DNA from: Clostridia bacterium
GTDB taxonomy: Bacteria > Bacillota > Clostridia > UMGS1810
NCBI GenBank assembly: GCA_017503945.1
Contig: JAFVSB010000087.1
Span: forward strand, 1-14,535
Reading direction: 5' to 3'
DNA length: 14,535 bases
Shown here piece by piece: positions 8,103 to 14,129 of the stretch (position 1 is the first letter of the stretch; the number at the start of each line of letters is the position of its first letter). The notes beneath the pieces are model-generated. The model made no database searches. It had not been told where the DNA came from and saw only the letters and a program-made list of their open reading frames with translations. Both the position numbers and the translations under genes were made by a program.

Positions 8103-8708
8103 TTAAATCAGATTTTTGAGGGCATGCTTGATATATGCTTCGGCGTCGTCATAATCTTCCTTAACCATGCCGACGGCTCTTTGTGCCTCCTGCTGGGTAT
8201 ATCCAAGCACAACAAGCGCGCTTACAGCATCTGCTCTTGCACTGCCCGCAGCCGAAGTGTCAACAGGGATGAATGCATCGGTAGAAGAGGATATGATATC
8301 TTCGTTTTTGATTTTGTCACGAAGCTCAAGGCATATGCGCTGAGCTGTCTTGGGGCCTATGCCGTTTGCCTTTTTAATGGTGGCGGCATCGTCAGAGACA
8401 ATACACAGCCCGATTTTAGACGGCGAAGCAATCGAAAGTACGGCAACTGCGCCCTTGGCGCCCACTCCACTCACAGTGATGAGAAGCTCAAAAAGCGAAA
8501 GCTCCTCTTTGGTGGAAAAACCGTATAAATCCATGATGCCTTCCTTAATATACAGGTATGTATAGAATGTGACGGTTTCTCCTTTTGATATGGACGGTTC
8601 TGCAAGAGAATTGGCAGAGGTGTATACCTTGAATCCTACACCCGAAACATCAACTACCACATATTCTTTGGTTTTTTCGGCAAGCTTGCCTTTAATATAG
8701 CTAAACAT
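8103..8708 (-). CDS. ruvA: Holliday junction DNA-binding protein RuvA
   Basis: DNA-binding tetramer subunit that holds the Holliday junction and loads RuvB. It is 201 residues long. The OB-fold domain I is at 1-62 (starting MFSYIKGKL, with VSGVGFKVY at 21-29). Domain II has two helix-hairpin-helix motifs, GVGAK at 81-85 and GIGPKTAQR at 116-124. A flexible linker follows, and a C-terminal RuvB-binding domain occupies about 153-201 (DAVSALVVLGYTQQEA). The ATG at 8708 abuts the ruvC stop codon (TAA-ATG), with GGGAGG inside the ruvC 3' end as ribosome site, a clear case of translational coupling. Confidence 0.97.
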   Translation of the reverse strand: MFSYIKGKLAEKTKEYVVVDVSGVGFKVYTSANSLAEPSISKGETVTFYTYLYIKEGIMDLYGFSTKEELSLFELLITVSGVGAKGAVAVLSIASPSKIGLCIVSDDAATIKKANGIGPKTAQRICLELRDKIKNEDIISSSTDAFIPVDTSAAGSARADAVSALVVLGYTQQEAQRAVGMVKEDYDDAEAYIKHALKNLI

Positions 8709-9203
8709 TTATATCCTCCCACCTAAATTCACCATCTTGTGAGAATGAGCATGGCATATTGCAATAGCAAGAGCATCGGCAACATCATCGGGTTTTGGAA
8801 TTTCATTCAATCCTAAAATTGCCTTTGTCATCTGCTGAATCTGAGATTTGTCGGCTCTGCCATAGCCTACAACCGACTGTTTGACCTGAAGCGGCGTATA
8901 TTCATATATGCCTATGCCATGATTTACTGCTGCAAGAAGCACAACTCCCCTTGCCTGCCCCACCTGAATGGCTGTTTTGGCATTATTGTTGAAAAACAAT
9001 TCCTCAATCGCCATAAAATCAGGCTTGTACTTTTGGATAGCATCATTAATGCCATCATATATCATTTTGAGCCTTTGCTCAAGCGGTAGCCCCGCCTTTG
9101 TGGTTATGGCATAATAATCAATTACTCTGAACTTATTTCCTTTATATTGTATCACACCTACCCCCACAATTGCAAATCCGGGGTCTATTCCGAGTATAAT
9201 CAT
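8709..9203 (-). CDS. ruvC: Holliday junction resolvase RuvC
   Basis: Endonuclease that resolves Holliday junctions. The mature reading is 164 residues. All four acidic catalytic residues of the RNase H-like fold are present: D7 in GIDPG, E67 in MAIEE, and D140 and D143 in PDDVADALAIAI. The FNNNAKTAIQVGQARG segment at 71-86 is typical. The frame is open to an ATG at 9230, but that codon overlaps the -10 promoter box and has no SD. A perfect AGGAGG lies 5 bases before the ATG at 9203, which also gives the canonical MIILGIDPG start. First gene of ruvCAB. Confidence 0.96.
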   Translation of the reverse strand: MIILGIDPGFAIVGVGVIQYKGNKFRVIDYYAITTKAGLPLEQRLKMIYDGINDAIQKYKPDFMAIEELFFNNNAKTAIQVGQARGVVLLAAVNHGIGIYEYTPLQVKQSVVGYGRADKSQIQQMTKAILGLNEIPKPDDVADALAIAICHAHSHKMVNLGGRI

Positions 9204-9228
9204 CTTAGCCTCCTGTATATTTATGCAC

Positions 9229-9257
9229 ATTATACATTATTTTCGCAAAATATTCAA
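9229..9257 (-). promoter_or_regulatory. Promoter of ruvCAB
   Basis: Minus-strand TTGAAT (9252-9257) and TATAAT (9229-9234) are 17 bases apart. The start of transcription would be near 9222, 19 bases before the preferred ruvC ATG, leaving a short leader that contains the AGGAGG site. The -35 box lies inside a TGAAT/ATTGA element that could be a weak arginine-repressor site. Confidence 0.65.
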
Positions 9258-9278
9258 TAATTTATTCATTTTTATATA

Positions 9279-9307
9279 TTGCAAAATTCTTACATTTGCA
9301 TTATAAT
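9279..9307 (+). promoter_or_regulatory. Promoter of argGH
   Basis: TTGCAA (9279-9284) and TATAAT (9302-9307) have a 17-base spacer; transcription would begin near 9314. An inverted repeat, TGCAAA (9280-9285) and TTTGCA (9295-9300), covers the -35 box and spacer. A TGAAT-N5-ATTGA element on the minus strand (about 9254-9268) just upstream is a weak match to the ArgR/AhrC box. Confidence 0.6.
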
Positions 9308-9352
9308 AACATACATAAGATAATAATACCAAAAATTTGGAGGTAAATCAAT

Positions 9353-10573
9353 ATGTCAAAAGAAAAAGTTATATTAGCATATTCCGGCGGACTTGATACA
9401 TCTATCATTATTCCGTGGCTCAAAGAAAACTACGATTATGAAGTAATCGCTGTTTGCGGTGATGTGGGCCAGGGAAAAGAGACTGAAGGCCTTGAAGAAA
9501 AAGCCCTCAAAACAGGTGCATCAAAGCTCTACATAGAAAACCTGCAGGAAGAATATGTGACTAATTTTATTTGGCCCACTCTCAAGGCTCATGCTGTGTA
9601 TGAAGGCAAATATCTGCTGGGTACATCACATGCACGCCCCTGCATTGCAAAAAGAATTGTTGAAATTGCAAGAGCTGAGGGCGCCACAGCAATCTGCCAC
9701 GGTTGCACAGGCAAAGGTAATGACCAGGTTCGTTTTGAGCTGACCATCAAAGCCCTTGCTCCCGAAATGAAAATCATTGCTCCCTGGAGAATATGGGACA
9801 TCAAATCCAGAGAAGATGAAATCGACTATGCTGAGGCAAGAGGTATTCCCGTGCCTGTAACCAAAGAAAACAACTATTCTATGGACAGAAACATCTGGCA
9901 TCTTTCTCACGAAGGTCAGGACCTCGAAGATCCTGCAAACGAACCCAACCTCGACAAAATCCTTATGCTGGGTGTGTCTCCCGAAAAAGCTCCCGACAAG
10001 CCTACATATATCGAAATCGAGTTTGAAAAAGGTATTCCCACCAAAATCGACGGTGTGGCATATGGTCCTGTTGAGCTTGTTAAAAAGCTCAATGAAATTG
10101 GCGGTGCAAACGGCATAGGTATTGATGACATTGTTGAGAACCGTCTTGTGGGCATGAAATCCAGAGGTGTGTATGAAACACCGGGTGGCACAATTCTTTA
10201 TGCTGCACACAAAGAGCTTGAGTATCTGTGCCTTGACAAACAGACCCTCCACTACAAGCAGGAAGTTGCCAATAAGTTTGCAGACCTTGTGTATGACGGA
10301 CTTTGGTATACACCGCTTCGCGAAGCTTTGTCTGCTTTTGTAGATTCTACTCAGGAAACCGTTACAGGAAAAGTGCGCCTCAAACTCTACAAAGGCAATT
10401 GCACACCTGCAGGCACAACATCACCCTACTCACTTTACAACGAAGAAATTGCAACCTTTGACGCAGATGAAGTATACAACCAGAAAGATTCTGAAGGATT
10501 TATCAATCTCTTTGGTCTGCCCCTCAAGGTGCGCGCTATGATGATGAAAAATCACGAAAACGATAACAAATAA
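9353..10573 (+). CDS. argG: Argininosuccinate synthase
   Basis: ATP-dependent ligase joining citrulline and aspartate to argininosuccinate, the penultimate step of arginine synthesis, in the cytosol. At 406 residues it matches the usual length. It has the PP-loop SGGLDTS at 11-17, then GDVGQG, LLGTSHARP, CHGCTGKGNDQVRFE and YSMDRNIWHLSHEGQDLEDP, all conserved ArgG blocks for ATP, aspartate and citrulline binding. The ATG is preceded by GGAGG with 9 bases of spacing. It is the first gene of the arg operon, transcribed away from ruvCAB, and is followed by argH after a 72-base gap that contains a stable hairpin. Confidence 0.98.
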   Translation: MSKEKVILAYSGGLDTSIIIPWLKENYDYEVIAVCGDVGQGKETEGLEEKALKTGASKLYIENLQEEYVTNFIWPTLKAHAVYEGKYLLGTSHARPCIAKRIVEIARAEGATAICHGCTGKGNDQVRFELTIKALAPEMKIIAPWRIWDIKSREDEIDYAEARGIPVPVTKENNYSMDRNIWHLSHEGQDLEDPANEPNLDKILMLGVSPEKAPDKPTYIEIEFEKGIPTKIDGVAYGPVELVKKLNEIGGANGIGIDDIVENRLVGMKSRGVYETPGGTILYAAHKELEYLCLDKQTLHYKQEVANKFADLVYDGLWYTPLREALSAFVDSTQETVTGKVRLKLYKGNCTPAGTTSPYSLYNEEIATFDADEVYNQKDSEGFINLFGLPLKVRAMMMKNHENDNK

Positions 10574-10586
10574 TTAACACAGATAT

Positions 10587-10622
10587 ATTTCGGGCAATCC
10601 GCGCAGGCGGATTACCCGAAAT
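10587..10622 (+). promoter_or_regulatory. Intercistronic hairpin between argG and argH
   Basis: Sixteen-base arms with a single C/A mismatch and a GCAG tetraloop: ATTTCGGG-C-AATCCGC opposite GCGGATT-A-CCCGAAAT. No U-tract follows on the rightward strand (TTGCTTAG is next) and the argH SD, AAAGGA, starts about 8 bases later. It may limit read-through, protect the argG 3' end or set the argG:argH ratio. Confidence 0.7.
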
Positions 10623-10645
10623 TTGCTTAGAAAGGAAGATGCACC

Positions 10646-12031
10646 ATGAAGCTTTGGGGCGGCAGATTCAGCAAAAACACCGATTCTGAAGTGAATGACT
10701 TCAACTCATCAATACGCTTTGACCAGAGAATGTATCGTCAGGATATACTCGGAAGCATTGCCCATGCAAAGATGCTTGGCAAATGTAACATTATCCCCCT
10801 TGCGGACAGTGAACTGATTGTAAAAACACTCGGTGAAATTCTTGATGATGTGGAAAACGGAAAGATTGAATTTATGGTTGATGCCGAAGACATCCACATG
10901 AACATAGAAACAATCCTCACAAACCGCATAGGTGATGCAGGCAAAAGACTGCATACAGGCAGAAGCCGCAACGACCAGGTGGCCCTTGACATAAGAATGT
11001 ATTTAAAAGATGAAATAGAAGAAATTAAAGAGATGCTTGTGTCACTTGAAAAAACTCTGCTTGATATAGCAGGTAAAAATCTCGACACCATCATGCCAGG
11101 CTATACTCATCTGCAAAAAGCTCAGCCAATCACTCTTGCTCATCACACCATGGCATACTTTGAAATGTTTAAAAGAGACATAGAAAGACTTTGTGATGTA
11201 TACAAAAGAATAAATGTGATGCCTCTTGGTTCAGGTGCGCTTGCTGCTACAACCTACCCTCTCGACAGGGAATTTGTGGCAAAAGAGCTTGGCTTTGACT
11301 CCATCACTCTCAATTCTCTCGACGGCGTGTCGGACAGAGACTTTGTGATTGAGCTTGCATCTGCTCTTGCCATAATCATCATGCACCTTAGCAGATACTC
11401 AGAAGAGCTCATTTTGTGGAACACCAACGAATTTCAGTTCATCGAAATGGACGATGCCTGCTCTACCGGCAGCTCGATAATGCCTCAAAAGAAAAATCCT
11501 GATGTTGCAGAGCTCATCAGGGGCAAAAGCGGCAGAGTGTATGGTGACCTGGTAAGCATACTCACCACAATGAAAGGGCTGCCCCTTGCATACAACAAGG
11601 ATATGCAGGAGGACAAAGAATGTATATTTGATGCAATTGACACAATCAAGCTATGTGTGCCTGTGTTTGAAAAAATGATTGCCACCATGAAAATAAACAA
11701 AGATAATATGCACCGCGGAGCAGGCGGCGGATTCACCAACGCAACCGATGCTGCAGATTATCTGGTAAAAAAAGGCATGCCTTTCAGACAGGCTCATGAA
11801 GTGATAGGCAAAATGGTTGCATATGCACTTGACACAAACAAAGCACTCAGCGAATTTACGATGGACGAATTCAAAAAGTGCTCTGAGATTATAGAGGAAG
11901 ATATATATGAAGCAATCGACCTTGCTACATGTGTGAATGAGCGCAGCGTGACAGGCGGCCCTGCCAAAGAGGCAGTGCAAAAAGCCATTGATGCAGGCAT
12001 AGAATTTGTGAACTTCATTGACAAAAAGTAA
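10646..12031 (+). CDS. argH: Argininosuccinate lyase
   Basis: Splits argininosuccinate into arginine and fumarate, the last step of arginine synthesis. At 461 residues it is full length for the fumarase/aspartase superfamily. The N-terminus MKLWGGRFSK is typical. Other landmarks are TGRSRNDQ at 104-111, the catalytic His in PGYTHLQKAQP (H155), and the superfamily signature GSSIMPQKKNP at 275-285, whose second Ser (S277) is the expected catalytic base. AAAGGA precedes the ATG. It lies downstream of argG behind the hairpin, and two small genes of unknown role follow after only 14 bases, so they probably share its transcript. Confidence 0.98.
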   Translation: MKLWGGRFSKNTDSEVNDFNSSIRFDQRMYRQDILGSIAHAKMLGKCNIIPLADSELIVKTLGEILDDVENGKIEFMVDAEDIHMNIETILTNRIGDAGKRLHTGRSRNDQVALDIRMYLKDEIEEIKEMLVSLEKTLLDIAGKNLDTIMPGYTHLQKAQPITLAHHTMAYFEMFKRDIERLCDVYKRINVMPLGSGALAATTYPLDREFVAKELGFDSITLNSLDGVSDRDFVIELASALAIIIMHLSRYSEELILWNTNEFQFIEMDDACSTGSSIMPQKKNPDVAELIRGKSGRVYGDLVSILTTMKGLPLAYNKDMQEDKECIFDAIDTIKLCVPVFEKMIATMKINKDNMHRGAGGGFTNATDAADYLVKKGMPFRQAHEVIGKMVAYALDTNKALSEFTMDEFKKCSEIIEEDIYEAIDLATCVNERSVTGGPAKEAVQKAIDAGIEFVNFIDKK

Positions 12032-12045
12032 AGGAATGTGGTATT

Positions 12046-12288
12046 ATGAATAATGGTAGTCAAAAAGCAAAAGACAAATATCTTAAAGAAAAAGTAGACA
12101 CTTTTGTATTGAGAGTACCAAAGGGCGAAAAGGAAATAATTCAGGCATATGCTCAAAGCATTGGTAAATCTCTCAATGGTTACATTGTAGACCTCATAAA
12201 AGCAGATGTGCCATCCTTGGAATCACCTGTCAAAAAAGAAGAACCTGCTACAGTGAGAAGAAGCTCTTTGCCCTCATTTTTGGATTGA
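12046..12288 (+). CDS. Small ribbon-helix-helix (Arc/HicB-antitoxin-like) protein
   Basis: Eighty-residue protein with a single predicted Arc-type ribbon-helix-helix fold at about 14-50: the strand VDTFVLRVPKG, helix EKEIIQAYAQSIG, turn, and helix SLNGYIVDLIKAD. The SLNGYI turn is characteristic of Arc-like proteins annotated as HicB-type antitoxins. The C-terminal 25 residues are probably disordered. DNA binding as a dimer is the family expectation; the target is unknown. An AAAGGA site lies 10 bases before the ATG, 14 bases after the argH stop. No toxin-like gene is adjacent, so a role as a transcriptional regulator is at least as likely as an antitoxin role. Its SD region repeats the 12-mer AGTAAAGGAATG found before the next gene. 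Confidence 0.78.
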   Translation: MNNGSQKAKDKYLKEKVDTFVLRVPKGEKEIIQAYAQSIGKSLNGYIVDLIKADVPSLESPVKKEEPATVRRSSLPSFLD

Positions 12289-12310
12289 TTTAGTAAAGGA
12301 ATGATTTACA

Positions 12311-12748
12311 ATGATGAAAAGCAAAACATCTACACTTTGCAAGGCAGCATCAATAGCAGTGCTCGTGGTCACAGCCATACTGTGCATAATAGCCGATGAA
12401 TTTATGGTACAGCTTAAAACCGTTGCAGCAGGGCTTTTGCTCGCTCTCATCTTTGGCGCACAGGCAATGATTATTGACAAAATCGAAAAGACCAAAACCG
12501 AGCAAAAGAGAATATATGACAGCATTGATGCCCTCAGTGAAAAGATAAACATCATGCTTGGTCTTGACAAAACAAGCGTGGCTATTGAAAATCTCAAAGC
12601 CGAAACCGCTCCCATTTATGCCGATGCTAAAAAGCCCCTAATCACAAGCGAGGAAGACCTCACTTGGACCTGCCCCGATTGTGACAGCGTGGAGCTTGCA
12701 GTTAATACTGTGTGCACAAAATGCGGCTATGCTAAAAATGCAGATTAA
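12311..12748 (+). CDS. Two-TM membrane protein with C-terminal zinc ribbon, unknown function
   Basis: I do not recognise a named family. The 145-residue protein has two hydrophobic helices close together (about 9-29 and 36-55) separated by a short loop with acidic residues. A charged, helix-prone, possibly coiled-coil segment follows at about 56-97. The C-terminal zinc ribbon reads CPDC at 121-124 and CTKC at 135-138, then GY. The topology is consistent with a cytosolic ribbon, which usually mediates protein or nucleic-acid contact (inference). It begins 22 bases after the ribbon-helix-helix gene with AAGGA ten bases upstream of the ATG; a second ATG follows directly. It is the last gene before a bidirectional terminator, so it probably belongs to the arg transcript. 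Confidence 0.75.
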   Translation: MMKSKTSTLCKAASIAVLVVTAILCIIADEFMVQLKTVAAGLLLALIFGAQAMIIDKIEKTKTEQKRIYDSIDALSEKINIMLGLDKTSVAIENLKAETAPIYADAKKPLITSEEDLTWTCPDCDSVELAVNTVCTKCGYAKNAD

Positions 12749-12767
12749 TATTGATATGTAAAAAACA

Positions 12768-12804
12768 ACTCCCCGCACTCTAAGTGTGGGGAGCTGTTTT
12801 TTTA
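12768..12804. terminator. Bidirectional terminator
   Basis: The stem CTCCCCGCAC with GTGTGGGGAG (one G/T pair) encloses a 5-base loop (TCTAA). An A-run precedes it and a seven-T run follows, partly extended by AACA/TGTT pairing. It serves the rightward arg/zinc-ribbon transcript and faces the cotJC remnant from the other side. Confidence 0.88.
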
Positions 12805-13296
12805 ATTATTCATATAGAATTTATTTTTGGATGTGAGTTTTTCTTCGACCCTTCTGAGTGCTTCACCGAAGCGCTGATAGTGCACTATTTCTCTCTCTCG
12901 GAGAAATTTTATGACATCATTAACATCAGGGTCATCGCTCATGCGAAGAATATTATCATAGGTCGAACGCGCTTTTTGCTCTGCTGCAAGATTTTCGTTG
13001 AGGTCGGTGATAGGGTCACCTGTCACTGCAAGAGCCATTGCATTAAAAGGAGTGCCATTGGTGTTGGCAGGATATACGCCAGTGGAATGATTGATGAAAT
13101 AATCATAGAAGCCACTTTCCTTTACACAATCGGCATTGGTACCGCGAGTGAGCTGATTTACAAGGGTCCCGACCATCTCAAGATGGGCAAGTTCCTCCGT
13201 GCCTATATCGGTAAGAAGCCCTTTGGAAACCTCGTCGGGCATGGTGAAACGCTGACTGAGATATCTTAGCGAAGCTGCCAGCTCACCATCGGGTCC
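12802..13296 (-). pseudogene. cotJC: 5'-truncated CotJC-type manganese catalase (spore coat)
   Basis: Ferritin-like di-manganese catalase of the spore coat, lacking its start. The reading frame holds GPDGELAASLRYLSQRF, KGLLTDIGTEELAHLEM, GDPITDLNENLAAEQKAR and FLREREIVHYQRF, all diagnostic of CotJC. Metal ligands are the Glu of GELAA, Glu and His of EELAHLE, Glu of AAEQKA and His of REIVH. Homology begins at GPDG; the usual 30 or so N-terminal residues (MWxYEKKLQ...) are missing and upstream codons are unrelated up to an in-frame TAA at about 13352. No ATG, GTG or TTG lies between that stop and the internal ATG at 13242, which has no SD and would omit the first Glu ligand. No cotJA or cotJB is present. 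I therefore call it a pseudogene created at a junction near 13297. Confidence 0.85.
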
Positions 13297-13324
13297 ACAT
13301 AAGTGTAATTGTTTGAGTACTGTT

Positions 13325-13352
13325 AAAAGCAGCTTTATACTGCTGTTTTTTT
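13325..13352 (+). terminator. Orphan rightward terminator at the cotJC breakpoint
   Basis: AGCAG and CTGCT form a short stem with a 7-base loop, followed by G and seven T. It could end a rightward transcript, but the only sequence to its left is antisense to the cotJC remnant. It is probably the tail of a gene that preceded the DUF3990 unit elsewhere. Confidence 0.55.
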
Positions 13353-13384
13353 ATGAAAAAATTAGATAAAATTCCCCGAAAGCA

Positions 13385-13413
13385 TTGACAAAATACTTCC
13401 GTGGGAGTATAAT
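13385..13413 (+). promoter_or_regulatory. Consensus SigA promoter with palindromic operator-like repeats
   Basis: TTGACA (13385-13390) and TATAAT (13408-13413) with a 17-base spacer match the consensus exactly; the start site would be near 13420. The spacer holds an 18-base near-palindrome (13393-13410), ATACTTCC-GT-GGGAGTAT, that overlaps the -10 box. A further half-site, AGAAGTAT (13432-13439), and GAGT-N5-ACTC (13416-13428) lie in the leader. Tight repression by a cassette-encoded or host protein is a reasonable inference. Confidence 0.88.
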
Positions 13414-13451
13414 GTGAGTGTATAACTCTACAGAAGTATGGAGATGTAAAT

Positions 13452-14129
13452 ATGAGTAAGATAACAATATATCACGGCTCGCCTGAAATTATTGAAAAAC
13501 CACAATATGGTAAAGGTAAAACTTATAACGATTACGGCAGAGGTTTTTACTGCACAGAGCATATTGAACTTGCAAAAGAGTGGGCTTGTACCGAAGATGT
13601 AGACGGCTTTGTAAATAAATATGAGATTGATATATCAAACCTTAAAGTATTGAATCTTTCTTCTGATAATTATACCATTTTACATTGGCTTGCAATGTTG
13701 ATGAAGCATAGAAAGGTTCGTTTGTCCACGCCGGTTATGAAACGTGGTCGCGAATGGCTTATTGAGCATTTTTTGCCTGATACAAAGGACTATGATGCGA
13801 TTATAGGCTACCGTGCAGATGATTCCTATTTCTCATTTGCAAGAGCATTTGTCAATAACGAAATTTCACTAAATCAGTTGTCTTATGCCATGCGACTTGG
13901 TAAGCTTGGCGAGCAGGTTGTTTTAAAGAGCAAAAAAGCATTTGATGAAATTAAGTTTGTGTCTTATGAAGTTTGCGACAACACAATCTACTATGCAAAG
14001 CGCAAAGCACGAGACGATGAAGCACGAGAAGCATTTAATGCTGAACTTGAAAAAGAAGATTTGAACGGACTTTACATGAGAGATATTATTCGTGAGGAGG
14101 TTACACCTGATGATGCGCGCTTACGATGA
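13452..14129 (+). CDS. DUF3990 domain protein, predicted ADP-ribosyltransferase fold
   Basis: This 225-residue protein belongs, by recognition of its conserved blocks, to DUF3990, a family placed with ADP-ribosyltransferases. The N-terminal strand IYHGS (H8) and GRGFYCTEHIELAKEWA at 30-45 (Y33) fit the His and Tyr NAD-contact positions of the H-Y-E class. The block YRADDSYFSFARAF at 120-133 and LGEQVVLKS at 152-160 (E154, Q155) are typical of the family, with E154 the plausible third-motif residue (inference). No signal peptide or membrane helix is visible. The C-terminal 40 residues are highly charged. GGAG lies 8 bases before the ATG. The gene has its own consensus promoter and overlaps the next gene by 20 bases. 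NAD-dependent modification of a protein, RNA or small molecule is possible; the target is unknown. Confidence 0.82.
   Translation: MSKITIYHGSPEIIEKPQYGKGKTYNDYGRGFYCTEHIELAKEWACTEDVDGFVNKYEIDISNLKVLNLSSDNYTILHWLAMLMKHRKVRLSTPVMKRGREWLIEHFLPDTKDYDAIIGYRADDSYFSFARAFVNNEISLNQLSYAMRLGKLGEQVVLKSKKAFDEIKFVSYEVCDNTIYYAKRKARDDEAREAFNAELEKEDLNGLYMRDIIREEVTPDDARLR

Noticed and set aside
9204..9230. Longer RuvC starting at 9230
   Set aside because: The codon overlaps the promoter -10 box and the AGGAGG site lies downstream of it.
9626..10252. 208-codon open frame on the - strand
   Set aside because: It lies antisense inside argG and has no SD or family signature.
12046..12748. RHH and zinc-ribbon genes as a classical toxin-antitoxin pair
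   Set aside because: The second protein is membrane-bound with a zinc ribbon and shows no toxin motif; co-orientation and an RHH alone are not enough.
13240..13242. ATG at 13242 as the genuine start of a shorter CotJC
   Set aside because: There is no ribosome site, conserved CotJC sequence continues in frame upstream, and the first metal-binding Glu would be lost.
12784..13269. 161-codon open frame on the + strand
   Set aside because: It is the mirror of the cotJC remnant and overlaps the terminator; no motif or SD was seen.
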